Origin: an uncultured Acidimicrobiaceae bacterium
Lineage (GTDB): Bacteria > Actinomycetota > Acidimicrobiia > Acidimicrobiales > SZUA-35
DNA length: 64,000 nt
Direction: 5' to 3'
Assembly (NCBI GenBank): GCA_947259095.1
Contig: CAMYLA010000007.1
Span: 25,601-89,600 of the forward strand
The notes beneath the pieces were generated by a model, which saw only the letters and a list, made by a program, of their open reading frames with translations, ran no database searches and was not told where the DNA came from. This document shows, in pieces, positions 17,064-25,298 of the stretch (position 1 is its first letter; each line of letters starts with the position of its first letter). Both the position numbers and the translations under genes were made by a program.

Positions 17064-19329
17064 TGCCCGCTTCGGCCAGACTGTCGATCTGGTCGGCCCG
17101 GTTGATCTCGGCCAGGATCGACGCCGCGTCACTGCCCGGTGTCGAAGCCGGGGCCCCGGCGGTGACCATCGAGCGAGAGAACCACGGGCCGGGCCCGGTG
17201 GTCCGCAACAGGCCGATCTTGCCTTGTTCCCGGATCACGCTCAAGCCACGACGGACCACGACCGGTTCCATCATCGTCTCGTTGAGCCAGGTCAGCTCAT
17301 GGGCCCCCATGCCGTGCTTGATCAGGTGCTCGACGGCATCGACGGCCGACCGCTGCTCACACCACTGGGCGATGTCGGACTCGAGGTCCGGCCCGATTTC
17401 TCCCAACACCGGTTCCAGCTGGTCCGGCCCGGCGGCGCCGACGTAGATCCAGTGGTCGTTGCAGCGGTAGAGCCGCTGGGTGGGATCGAATCCCCGGGCG
17501 TCGGGGCCCGACGGCTCGTTCCATTGCTTGGCGTCGTGGTCGATCAGGAACATCGACTGCAGCAGCCCTGCGGCCCGGGCCAGGGAAGTGGTCACCCGCT
17601 GGCCGTCACCGGTGCGATCCCGGTCGAGGACGGCCAGGACGACGCCGAACGCCGCGGCGTAACCGGCGGCGTAGTCGACGGCCATGCCGTATGGCCAGAC
17701 GGCCGGCTCGTCCGGCCCGCCGAGGCGACACTGCATGCCGCTGACCGCCTGGACCGTTTCGGCGTGGCCGACCAGGTCGTGCCAGGGGCCGACGTCGCCG
17801 TAGGCCGATAACGAGGCGTAGATGATGTCCGGTCGCTCGGCCTGGATGGTGTCGTAGTCGACGGCCAGTTCCTCGGCCTCGCCTGCCGGGAAGCTCTCGA
17901 TGACGACGTCGGCCGTGCCGAGGAGATCCCAGAACAGCTCGTGACCGTCGTCGTGCTCCAGGTCGATCAGGATGCTGCGCTTGCCCCGGTTGACATCGTG
18001 GTGGTAAATCACCCCGCCGCGGTTTGGATCGTCGATCTTGATCACCTCGGCACCGAGCTCGGCCAGCGTCCGCCCACATGCCGGGCCGGCCAGCGAGGTT
18101 CCGAGGTCGAGCACCCGGATGCCGTGAAGCGGGCCCTGCACTGGGGAGTTCGGTGTTGTCAGCCGGCGTTCGAGGACCGCCTCCCCGGCCAACTCCTCGA
18201 GGATCTCGATTCGCTGCCCGTCCGGTTCCGGCGCCGGTTCCGGGGAACCGTTGAACGACTTCGACAGCCGCACCAGGGCCGCCGGTTGGGTGGTCAACCC
18301 GAGGGTCGGGTCTTCGACCTCCACGAACAACTGCTCGGCCTTGGCCTGGGGGTGATCGAGCCATTCCGCCGCCGATCGGCACCGAGCCGCCGGCAGGCCC
18401 TCGTCGGTGAGCATGCGCTCCCACTCGTCTGCCGACTTGGAGGCGAAGATCTCGTCGAGGGCCAGGATCAGCTGATGCTCGCTGGCGGTGTCCGGCAGCC
18501 GTCGCTCCGTCATTCGCCGCTCGATGAACTCCGGCCGGCCCAGCAGCTCCGCCAGCGCCTCGGCATCGTCGGGATCGTTGCACACGATCTGCAGCCAGCC
18601 ACCGTCGGCGCAGCGATACTGGTGGTCCCATGGGTTCATGGCCGAGCCGAACGCCGGCTTGAACGGCAGCTGAGCCATGGCGTAGACGCCGGTGGACTGG
18701 ATGGCGGCGTCGAACAGCGGGACCTCCACCCGCTGGCCCTCGCCGGTCCGGTCTCGCAGGCTGAGCGCCGATGCGATGGCGACCGAACTGATCAAGGCGG
18801 CGTACATCGACGCCATCGGTTCGGCGGTGAAGGTCGGATCGCCGTCGCGGGCCTCCGGTTTGCGGTGGAGCTGCTGCACCATCTCCCGGTAGGGGGTGGC
18901 CGGCCGGTAGCAGTCCACCGCAGCCAGGATCGTGCCTTCCCAGCCGGGGTTGGCCGCTCTGGGGTCTTCCGGACCGAATGCCGGCATCGAGGTGTAGACC
19001 AGGCGCCGGTTGTCCGGCCTGATCTCGGCTTCCCCGAGGCCGAGGCGATCCATGACACCGGGTCGGAAGTTTTCGATGAGGACGTCGGCCCGATCGACCA
19101 GACCCCGGGCGATGGCCTGGTCGTCCGGGTTCTTGAGGTCGAGCGTGATGCTGCGTTTCCCCCGGTTCCAGGTGGCGTTGGCCTCGCTGCGGAAGCGTGG
19201 GCCGCCGGGAGGGTCGATCTTGATGACGTCCGCGCCTTGGTCGGCCAGCAGCATGCCGGCCACCGGACCCGCAACAAAGTGACCGAAGTCGATCACCCGT
19301 ATGTTGTCGAGCGCACCCACCAGGTTCAC
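17041..19329 (-). CDS. CaiB/BaiF family III CoA-transferase, two-domain fusion
   Basis: 762 residues made of two complete family III CoA-transferase units in tandem. Unit 1 (about 1-385): IRVIDFGHFVAGPVAGMLLADQGADVIKIDPPGG, NRGKRSITLDLK, VLIENFRPGVMDRLG. Unit 2 (about 395-762): IRVLDLGTSLAGPACGRTLAELGAEVIKIDDP, NRGKRSILIDLE, VVIESFPAGEAEELA. The family moves CoA between carboxylic acids through enzyme-bound anhydrides and works as an interlocked dimer; a fusion would make that dimer in cis. Start is GTG 19329 after AAGCTGAGG. It lies downstream of the UGSC selenoprotein operon with its own promoter; substrate unknown. Confidence 0.87.
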   Translation of the reverse strand: MNLVGALDNIRVIDFGHFVAGPVAGMLLADQGADVIKIDPPGGPRFRSEANATWNRGKRSITLDLKNPDDQAIARGLVDRADVLIENFRPGVMDRLGLGEAEIRPDNRRLVYTSMPAFGPEDPRAANPGWEGTILAAVDCYRPATPYREMVQQLHRKPEARDGDPTFTAEPMASMYAALISSVAIASALSLRDRTGEGQRVEVPLFDAAIQSTGVYAMAQLPFKPAFGSAMNPWDHQYRCADGGWLQIVCNDPDDAEALAELLGRPEFIERRMTERRLPDTASEHQLILALDEIFASKSADEWERMLTDEGLPAARCRSAAEWLDHPQAKAEQLFVEVEDPTLGLTTQPAALVRLSKSFNGSPEPAPEPDGQRIEILEELAGEAVLERRLTTPNSPVQGPLHGIRVLDLGTSLAGPACGRTLAELGAEVIKIDDPNRGGVIYHHDVNRGKRSILIDLEHDDGHELFWDLLGTADVVIESFPAGEAEELAVDYDTIQAERPDIIYASLSAYGDVGPWHDLVGHAETVQAVSGMQCRLGGPDEPAVWPYGMAVDYAAGYAAAFGVVLAVLDRDRTGDGQRVTTSLARAAGLLQSMFLIDHDAKQWNEPSGPDARGFDPTQRLYRCNDHWIYVGAAGPDQLEPVLGEIGPDLESDIAQWCEQRSAVDAVEHLIKHGMGAHELTWLNETMMEPVVVRRGLSVIREQGKIGLLRTTGPGPWFSRSMVTAGAPASTPGSDAASILAEINRADQIDSLAEAGIIDLPGG

Positions 19330-19375
19330 CCTCAGCTTTCCCGGGGATAGCTCCGTCGACTAGCCCAGCAACTCG

Positions 19376-19404
19376 ATAGTACGCCTGTTACCAATCCGTG
19401 ACGA
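19376..19404 (-). promoter_or_regulatory. promoter of double CoA-transferase
   Basis: Minus strand TCGTCA (19404-19399), 17-base spacer, TACTAT (19381-19376), about 45 bases before GTG 19329. This is a promoter with a leader, unlike the leaderless ones nearby. Confidence 0.5.
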
Positions 19405-19479
19405 CAGGAAGGGAAGGTTTCTTGGCGATCGATGGTGTAGATGACTCATGGCGCCCCATCCTTGGGCCGGTGGGGTCGA

Positions 19480-20601
19480 TCAGCGGCCGGGGATTTCGCA
19501 GAACTGGTCGATCAGGATTTCGTTGTGGACGATGGGGTTGGCGTGGGCTCCAGCGGCCCATGACGGCATGACCGCCGAATACAACCCGGCGCCTCCGGCC
19601 ACCAGCAGCACGATGTCGTTCGGGTCACGAATCGCAGCGACGAGATCGCCGCCCCGATGGCGCCCTGCGAACGCAGGATTCAGCTCGGCCAGCACAGCGG
19701 CGGGGTTGACCGCAAGCTCTGCCAGCCGCTGTTTGACGTCGTCTCTGCCGAGGCCGGCCGCGGCCAGGACATCGGCGTGCTCCGGGTTCAGGATCACCGT
19801 CTGGGCCCCGCAGCGGAAGTGGGCGTTGTTCGATCCGAGGTTGGCCATCACCTTGGCGATGGTGGCCAACAACCGATCCGGTGAGCCGGGGTCGTCGGCG
19901 TCGTTGGTGAAGATCACGGAGTGGGGCGACTCGGCCCCGACCACGGTCACCGCCGACTGGTCCGGCCGGTAGCCCCAATCGGTGTGGAGCGGCTCCCAGG
20001 GGGAGACGTCCTCCGATTCGGCCAGGCAGTAGGTGAACTTGCCGGGATGCCCGAGCAGGGCCATGTCGGACTGGCCGGGTCGGGCCATGCCGATGTTGAT
20101 CATCGCCAACCGCAGGGCTCGGCCGATGGCCGCATTGGCCCGATGGCCGGGGCCGAGGGCACCGAAGCCGTCGGCCAGCTGTGCCGATCGGCGTGCCGGG
20201 CCGTTCACGATGACCAGTGGCGCCGTGCAGTGGGTCGTGCCCTGCATCTCGCCGAGATCGAACGCCGGTTGCAGGACCGCCTGTACCGCGGCGATCACCA
20301 CCGGCATGTGATCGGGCAGGCAGCCGGCCATGACCGCGTTGGCCGCAACCTTCTCCACCGTGGCGTCACCACCGCCGGGGCCCATGGTGCCGAGCGACAG
20401 CGCGCCGTCGAGACCCGAGGCCAGCACCAGCCGGTCGACCCGCTCCGGGGTGGGGATGATCACCGGCAGCCCGTCGGTACAGCGGTTGGTGTGGAGCCAC
20501 TCCAGGGCTGCGACATCATCGGCCGCCTCCAGCATGGCGTCTGGTTCGCCGTCTCCCGGCGGACCGGTCTCCCGGTTGGTCCCCTGCTCGATGGTGGTCA
20601 T
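19480..20601 (-). CDS. conserved protein encoded with UGSC selenoprotein (partner gene)
   Basis: 373 residues, soluble, no signal peptide. Motifs: RCTDGLPVIIPTPERV, ATVEKVAANAVMAGCLPDHMPVVIAAVQAVL, TTHCTAPLVIVNGPARR, GFGALGPGHRANAAIGRALRL, MALLGHPGKFTYCLAESEDVSPWEPLH. From memory this is a conserved family found beside UGSC genes in Actinobacteria and Proteobacteria, without an established activity. Several conserved Cys (MAGC, THC, TYC, RCG) could work with the selenol of its neighbour (inference). Its ATG overlaps the stop of the UGSC gene (ATGA), so the two are translationally coupled. Confidence 0.68.
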   Translation of the reverse strand: MTTIEQGTNRETGPPGDGEPDAMLEAADDVAALEWLHTNRCTDGLPVIIPTPERVDRLVLASGLDGALSLGTMGPGGGDATVEKVAANAVMAGCLPDHMPVVIAAVQAVLQPAFDLGEMQGTTHCTAPLVIVNGPARRSAQLADGFGALGPGHRANAAIGRALRLAMINIGMARPGQSDMALLGHPGKFTYCLAESEDVSPWEPLHTDWGYRPDQSAVTVVGAESPHSVIFTNDADDPGSPDRLLATIAKVMANLGSNNAHFRCGAQTVILNPEHADVLAAAGLGRDDVKQRLAELAVNPAAVLAELNPAFAGRHRGGDLVAAIRDPNDIVLLVAGGAGLYSAVMPSWAAGAHANPIVHNEILIDQFCEIPGR

Positions 20602-21134
20602 GCCGGGGCCGGGACGTTGCGCAGGGTGGCGATCAGTTGGTCGGCGATCGTGTCGGCCAGAGCCGACATGTTGTCCTTGCCGGAGCCGGCAACCGGATGG
20701 GGCAGACGATGTCGGGGCAGATCGGGCATGCCGGCCGCACCGGCCACGAAGTCGCCCTGCGACCAGAACTGATCGGTGACGAGGGCCACCGTCGGCCGCC
20801 CCCGCTTTGCCATTTCGATTCCGTCACGCACGGTGCCGGATGTGCAGCTGCCTCAATGGCCGTAGGCCGCAATGACCGCATCACAGTGCTCGGTTACGTC
20901 GCCGAGCATGGCGTCGTCGGCCAATGTGGACGCATTACCCTTGTTGTATCGATTGAAACGCACGCCGGGAAGCCGGGTCGAGATGGCATCGGCGATGTGG
21001 TCGAGGAAGGTGTCGGAGTCGGGAAACCCGTTGGCCATCAGACCGATGGTCGCGCCGTCCTCCAGTGGATTCTCCAGGGTGTATGGCAGTGCGGCGGCCC
21101 CCGGAAGGCCGCGGGGATCGACGAAGGTAACCAT
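20598..21134 (-). CDS. UGSC family selenoprotein (in-frame UGA = Sec94)
   Basis: The ORF track splits this gene in two (20853..21527 and 20598..20831). Both lie in the same frame, separated by TGA 20855-20853 and six sense codons. Read through, the protein is 178 residues with AVIAAYGH-U-GSCTSGTVRDGI: the Sec-Gly-Ser-Cys motif that gives the UGSC family its name (Cys replaces Sec in other members). N-terminus is MVTFVDPRGLPGAA from ATG 21134; the upstream part of the track ORF is noise. The selenol and Cys97 form a redox-type pair; the reaction is unknown. TAGCGT 7 bases before ATG suggests a leaderless mRNA. The stop TGA overlaps the ATG of the partner gene. Sec insertion requires SelA/B/C/D encoded elsewhere. 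Confidence 0.87.
20820..20855 (-). promoter_or_regulatory. candidate bacterial SECIS element, UGSC gene
   Basis: After the UGA (20855-20853) come 12 bases, then UCCG, a 13-base loop beginning with G, then CGGA. The loop begins 17 nt after the UGA (16 nt between), with a 4-bp stem. This fits the bacterial SECIS rules (loop 16-37 nt from UGA, G in the first two loop positions), though the stem is short. Confidence 0.5.
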
Positions 21135-21141
21135 GGTGCCA

Positions 21142-21147
21142 ACGCTA
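21142..21147 (-). promoter_or_regulatory. -10 box, leaderless UGSC operon
   Basis: Minus-strand TAGCGT ends 7 bases before ATG 21134. TCGACC lies 17 bases upstream as a possible -35. It fixes the start of the selenoprotein gene. Confidence 0.55.
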
Positions 21148-21267
21148 CTGGACGGCCCCGAGCCGGTCGATTCCTGTCGTTGGCATCCCAAGGGCCGCCG
21201 GTTCGGACGCCCTGAGGTTCCAGCCCGTTCTAGCCGGTCGGACGGCCCCGGGGTGCTGCGGGCCCGG

Positions 21268-21296
21268 TTGCCGAGTGTACCTGGCTCGCCTACATT
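21268..21296 (+). promoter_or_regulatory. promoter of DUF2510 gene
   Basis: TTGCCG (21268-21273), 17-base spacer, TACATT (21291-21296). A leader of about 75 bases with GAGGAG follows before ATG 21377. The divergent UGSC promoter lies about 120 bases away. Confidence 0.55.
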
Positions 21297-21376
21297 TGAC
21301 CGCTCGGCTCGGCCGTTGGGCGAAAGTGGATCAGCAGTTCCACGGGGTTGGGCACGACGACGAAGAGGAGCAGGCA

Positions 21377-21799
21377 ATGGCAGCACAGCAGGATGCAGGT
21401 TGGTACAACGATCCGACCGGGCGTTACACCAATCGATACTGGGACGGGGTCCAGTGGACCGACTCGGTGAACAGTGGCGGCGCAAACAGCGTCGATCCCG
21501 TCCCCAGTGGCGAGGTCCTGGCACCACCTGCGCCGGGAACCGCCGCTCGCGTGGCGGCAGCGCCGGCGCAACCGGCGGCCATCAACGTCTCGGCCCAGAG
21601 CGGTCGGGGCGGAGGCGGGGGTTCCTCAATGGGTCTGATCATTGGAGCGCTGGCCGTCGTCGTCGTGGCGCTCATCGTGGTGGTCATCGTCGCGAACAAC
21701 AACGACAGCGGGGACGAGCCAACCGATACCACCGAGGCCCCCGTCCAAACCGATCCCCCCGCTGAAACCGAGCCACCGGCTGACGGGGACGGTGGCTGA
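21377..21799 (+). CDS. DUF2510 domain membrane protein
   Basis: 140 residues. N-terminal DUF2510 motif QQDAGWYNDPTGRYTNRYWDGVQWTDSV (W-Y-x-D-P and R-x-W-x-G-x-x-W-T), a Pro/Ala linker, a Gly-rich turn, one transmembrane helix (MGLIIGALAVVVVALIVVVIVA) and an acidic Thr/Pro/Glu tail outside. DUF2510 is a small cytoplasmic-facing module common in Actinobacteria, of unknown function. ATG 21377 is preceded by GAAGAGGAG, which decides the start over 21275. Confidence 0.85.
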   Translation: MAAQQDAGWYNDPTGRYTNRYWDGVQWTDSVNSGGANSVDPVPSGEVLAPPAPGTAARVAAAPAQPAAINVSAQSGRGGGGGSSMGLIIGALAVVVVALIVVVIVANNNDSGDEPTDTTEAPVQTDPPAETEPPADGDGG

Positions 21800-21848
21800 T
21801 TCGGCCCATGCAATCGCCCAGGACGCTAGAGTGGCACTCGGTCCTGAT

Positions 21849-21892
21849 CGAAACGCCCCCGCCCGAGCCGTTGTCGGGTTGGGGGTGTTTCG
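21849..21892. terminator. long bidirectional terminator hairpin
   Basis: CGAAACGCCCCC (21849-21860) pairs with GGGGGTGTTTCG (21881-21892), 12 bp with one G-U, and an inner CCCGA/TCGGG stem. It lies between the convergent DUF2510 and RraA-like genes. The AAAC/GTTT ends give a short U-rich 3' arm on either strand. The rest of this 144-base gap is featureless. Confidence 0.65.
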
Positions 21893-21943
21893 CGTCCGGC
21901 CCTCGATCCCGATCGCCGCCGGACGGTCAAGGCCTTGCGATCG

Positions 21944-22642
21944 TTAGTGGCCGGCGCCCCCGCCCAGCAGTTCCCGTAGGGTGGCGGCGGAGAAGTCGGG
22001 CTTGGCGCTGGCCTCGATCAGGATCCGTTCGGCGGCCGCGATCTCGGCTGCCGCAGCCGGCACCTGATCGGCCACCTCGATCGGCACCACAACGGCCCCA
22101 TGCTGGTCGGCGTGGACCAGGTCGCCGGGGCTGACGGTCATCCCGTGCACGGTGACGGTGACGGCATGTTCCTCGATGCGGACCCAGGCATGTGATGGCC
22201 CGCTCATGCCGGCCAGCATGGCGAAGCCCTCCGCCGCATCGTCGAGGTCGCGGATGCTGCCATTGGTGATCACACCGAGGGAGCCGAGCCCCTTGTGGAT
22301 GTTGGTGTTGACCTCACCCCACCAGGCGCCGTAGCCCGGTATCGCATCGAGGTCCTCGATGATGGTGATCGTCGGGCCGGGCCCCTCGCCGATGTGCTCG
22401 TAGTAGCTCAATCGGGCCTCGGTGGCCGCCGCCGCCGATGTGTCCGGGGCCTGCATGGACCGGATCGTGGCCGTTCTGGCGTAGCCGACCATCGAGCCCA
22501 GCTCCGGCCGGGGACAGAAGAAGGGCTGCACGGTGTAGCCGTGGCCTCGACGGTTGGGGCTGACCACCTCCAGGGCGTTGCACACCGTTGGTGTGTCAAG
22601 CGATCGGAGGGCGGCCAGGTGCTCGTCGGTCAGCAGATCCAT
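21944..22642 (-). CDS. RraA-like / HMG aldolase family protein
   Basis: 232 residues from ATG 22642. Family motifs: LDTPTVCNALE, GYARTATIRSM, IEDLDAIPGYGAWWGEVNTNIHKGLGSLGVITNGSIRDLDD (the G-x-x-G-N-T-N/IxxG and GVxTxGxxRD metal-site segments) and VSPGDLVHADQHGAVVVP. The fold covers 4-hydroxy-4-methyl-2-oxoglutarate/oxaloacetate aldolases and RNase E regulators; in a catabolic setting an aldolase or decarboxylase is more likely (inference). No clear Shine-Dalgarno; a GAGACT box 6 bases before ATG may be a weak leaderless -10. Convergent with the DUF2510 gene. Confidence 0.82.
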   Translation of the reverse strand: MDLLTDEHLAALRSLDTPTVCNALEVVSPNRRGHGYTVQPFFCPRPELGSMVGYARTATIRSMQAPDTSAAAATEARLSYYEHIGEGPGPTITIIEDLDAIPGYGAWWGEVNTNIHKGLGSLGVITNGSIRDLDDAAEGFAMLAGMSGPSHAWVRIEEHAVTVTVHGMTVSPGDLVHADQHGAVVVPIEVADQVPAAAAEIAAAERILIEASAKPDFSAATLRELLGGGAGH

Positions 22643-22757
22643 GGTCTCAGTCTCGCCACCGGGCCGGGCCGGAGGCAAAACGCGTCAGCTTGCCTCAACA
22701 TTACAGAACAGACCGAAAATCGTCATGGCTTCGACAGGATTCTGCAATAGGCGGCGA

Positions 22758-22763
22758 TAGTAT
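22758..22763 (+). promoter_or_regulatory. -10 box, leaderless lipoprotein gene
   Basis: TAGTAT 6 bases before ATG 22770, with no Shine-Dalgarno in between. No convincing -35. Confidence 0.45.
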
Positions 22764-22769
22764 CGACCG

Positions 22770-24137
22770 ATGCCCACCTGGAGGATACCGCCGTTTCTCC
22801 TCGTCTTGTCGATGGCTCTTGTTGCCTGTGGCTCGGGTCTCGATCCGGAGCTGGTGGCCACCGCCGAAGAGGCGACGTCATCCAAGGTCACCCTGGTGGT
22901 CGGCGAAGAGGGCGTGGCCGATGATCTCGGGCAGCAGGCAACCGGCGAGGCGGCAACCGGTGAAGCGCTGGTCGTCGGCGATGTCGGGGACGAGACGTCC
23001 ACGGTCCATGGCGAGGGCGCCGAGAACACCGATGCCGGGGCCGAGGAAGAATCCGGGTCCGATGCCGATGCCGATGCCGGGTCCGATGCCGACGCCGACA
23101 CGGGTGCCGCCCCCGAGGCCGAGACTGCCTCGGGTGCCGGCGAGGGCGCCAAGGCCGTGAGCAAAACCCCGAGCGCCGGCAGCGCCGGCAGCGGTGTGCC
23201 GCTGGTGATCTACGACACCGACATGGGCCCCGACATCGACGACGCACTGGCGCTGGCGATGCTCCACAGCTATCAGAAGCTGGGCAAGATCGAACTGGCG
23301 GCGGTCACGGTTTCCAGGAACTCGGTGGATGGCGCCCGCTTCACCGACGCACTCAACACCTTCTATGGCCGCCCCGACATCCCGATCGGCATCAACCGGA
23401 ACAACCCTCCGTACTACGACGACCGCGTCTTCTACCCTGCGCTGGCCAACAAGTGGCCGAACGACGTGGCCCAGAAACCGATCGAGGACGGCTACAAGCT
23501 GCAGCGTCGTGTGCTGGCCGAGGCCAGGGGGTCCGGGCGTTCGGTCCTGCTGATCCAGACCGGCTTCTCCGGCAATGTCTCTCAGCTGCTCGACAGCCCC
23601 GGCGACGGGATCTCGCCCATGAGCGGCAGCGAACTGGTTCGCGAGACGGTGCCGCTGTTCTCGATCATGGCCGGATCGATCGGGCTCGGCATCGCCGAGT
23701 TCAACATCGAAAAGGAGATCGGCCCGGCCAGGAACGTGTTCGCCAAGTGGCCGGGGCCGCTGGCCATGTCGCCGTTCGAGCTCGGCAACTCGATCACCTA
23801 CCCGTACTGGGCGATCCGGGACAAGCTCACCTGGGTGTCACGCCACCCGGTGCGGGAGGCCTACGAGTTCAACGATCTGGGCTGGCACGTCGACGCCCCG
23901 CCGTTCTACAACATGCGAAGCTGGGACCTGACCTCGGTCATTGAGGCCGTGGAGCCGGGCGCCGACTACTTCCTCACCTCGACCACCGGCAAGGTGCAGG
24001 TCGACCCCACCGGGCGGACCAGCTTCCAACCAGGCCAGGGCCAGCACTATGTGCTGGATCGGGCCAACCAGTACACGGCCCAGCAACGGCAGCGGGTGGT
24101 CGACCGCATGATCGAACTGGTGTCGATGCGTCCCTGA
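22770..24137 (+). CDS. lipoprotein with nucleoside hydrolase-like domain
   Basis: 455 residues. Signal peptide with lipobox LVAC-G (MPTWRIPPFLLVLSMALVAC), then about 110 residues of acidic low complexity (DADADAGSDADADTG, EGAENTDAG) as a cell-surface spacer. The catalytic domain starts near residue 145: VIYDTDMGPDIDDALALAML carries the DxDxGxDD-like Ca-binding motif of inosine-uridine nucleoside hydrolases. LAAVTVSRNSVDGARFTDALNTFYGR and the later N and D residues fit the fold. Secreted family members may act on other ribosyl or sugar substrates, so the substrate is open. Confidence 0.78.
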   Translation: MPTWRIPPFLLVLSMALVACGSGLDPELVATAEEATSSKVTLVVGEEGVADDLGQQATGEAATGEALVVGDVGDETSTVHGEGAENTDAGAEEESGSDADADAGSDADADTGAAPEAETASGAGEGAKAVSKTPSAGSAGSGVPLVIYDTDMGPDIDDALALAMLHSYQKLGKIELAAVTVSRNSVDGARFTDALNTFYGRPDIPIGINRNNPPYYDDRVFYPALANKWPNDVAQKPIEDGYKLQRRVLAEARGSGRSVLLIQTGFSGNVSQLLDSPGDGISPMSGSELVRETVPLFSIMAGSIGLGIAEFNIEKEIGPARNVFAKWPGPLAMSPFELGNSITYPYWAIRDKLTWVSRHPVREAYEFNDLGWHVDAPPFYNMRSWDLTSVIEAVEPGADYFLTSTTGKVQVDPTGRTSFQPGQGQHYVLDRANQYTAQQRQRVVDRMIELVSMRP

Positions 24138-24145
24138 GGTCCGGG

Positions 24146-25174
24146 TCAGGTTGCGCCGTCGCCGGCCAGCACCGCGATCTCCTCGAACCGTTCGTCGTCG
24201 ATGTTCCCACCGGAGAGGATGACGCCGATCCGCAGCCGGGTTGGGCCCGAGCCACCAAGGCCCGAGCCGCCAAAGCCGGAGCCGGTGGCGCCGGACCTGG
24301 GCGATCCGGTCAGCAGCGCGGCGATGCCGACCGCCCCGCTCGGTTCGACCAACAGGCCGGTGCTTCGCCGCAGGGTGACCATGGCGGCGGCGATCTGTTC
24401 TTCGGTCACCGTCTCGATCCGCTCCACCAGCCGGTGGTTGATGGCGAAGGTGTTGGCGCCGGGGCTGGTCACCGCCAACCCGTCGGCCACGGTTGCCGGT
24501 TGTTCGATGGTGACCGGCCGCCCGGCCCGGAACGATCGGCGGGTGTCGTCGCCCAGCGACGGTTCGACGCCGATCATCCGGCACCTTGGAGACAGCGCGG
24601 CCATGGCCGAGGCGCAACCGGCCATCAGCCCACCGCCGCTCATCGGTACCAGCAGCAGGTCGAGATCGCCGACCTGGTCGTGAAACTCGAGCGCCGCCGT
24701 GCCCTGGCCGGCCATGACGTCGCGGTCCTCGAACGGGTGGACGAAGGTCGCCCCGGTGGCCTCGACCCGGGCCATTGCCAGCGCCTCACGATCGTCGCTC
24801 GAGCGATCGAAGGTCACCACCTCGGCCCCGGCGGCCTCGATGAGGCGCCGCTTGGCCACCGGGGCGTCCCGGGGGATGAACACCACCGCCGACATGTCGA
24901 GCATCCGGGCCGCGGTGGCCACCGCCGCCCCATGGTTCCCCGATGACACCGCAACCACCCCGGCCGACCGCTGGGCGATCGGGATCTTCGAGAGCCGATG
25001 GAAGGCGCCCCGGAACTTGAACGAGCCGGCCCGTTGCAGCCCCTCCACCTTGCACAACACCGTGGCCCCCACCAGATCGTCGAGTTCGTCGCATGTCACG
25101 ACCGGGGTGCGAACCACCTGATCGGCGATCACCTCGGCCGCGGCCCGCAGCTCGGCCAGCGTCAGCGGTTCCAT
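24146..25174 (-). CDS. PLP-dependent threonine/serine dehydratase-like enzyme
   Basis: 342 residues, fold-type II PLP enzyme. Schiff-base lysine in GSFKFRGAF (about residue 53), phosphate-binding and substrate loop SSGNHGAAVA, GTAALEFHDQV, Gly-rich phosphate cup SGGGLMAG, and SGGN near the end. Likely converts Thr or Ser to 2-oxo acid and ammonia, or is a serine racemase; sequence alone does not separate these. No C-terminal ACT domain, so it resembles the catabolic type. A Gly/Ser-rich loop (GSGFGGSGLGGSG) before the last strand is unusual. ATG 25174 has GGGAG 7 bases upstream. Divergent from the MFS gene. Confidence 0.84.
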   Translation of the reverse strand: MEPLTLAELRAAAEVIADQVVRTPVVTCDELDDLVGATVLCKVEGLQRAGSFKFRGAFHRLSKIPIAQRSAGVVAVSSGNHGAAVATAARMLDMSAVVFIPRDAPVAKRRLIEAAGAEVVTFDRSSDDREALAMARVEATGATFVHPFEDRDVMAGQGTAALEFHDQVGDLDLLLVPMSGGGLMAGCASAMAALSPRCRMIGVEPSLGDDTRRSFRAGRPVTIEQPATVADGLAVTSPGANTFAINHRLVERIETVTEEQIAAAMVTLRRSTGLLVEPSGAVGIAALLTGSPRSGATGSGFGGSGLGGSGPTRLRIGVILSGGNIDDERFEEIAVLAGDGAT

Positions 25175-25262
25175 GTCGAGCTCCCGCGACCCCAAGGACG
25201 TGGCAACGGCATGGGGGATCCGGCGGCTCGAAGCCCGATCGACCGTCGTTGGGCGAGGCCGG

Positions 25263-25268
25263 TAGCGT
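25263..25268 (+). promoter_or_regulatory. -10 box of MFS gene
   Basis: TAGCGT with TCGACC 18 bases upstream. It lies 9 bases before TTG 25278 and 30 bases before GTG 25299, so it does not decide which start is used. Confidence 0.4.
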
Positions 25269-25298
25269 ACGGCATCGTTGCATGATGTCAGAAAGCCC

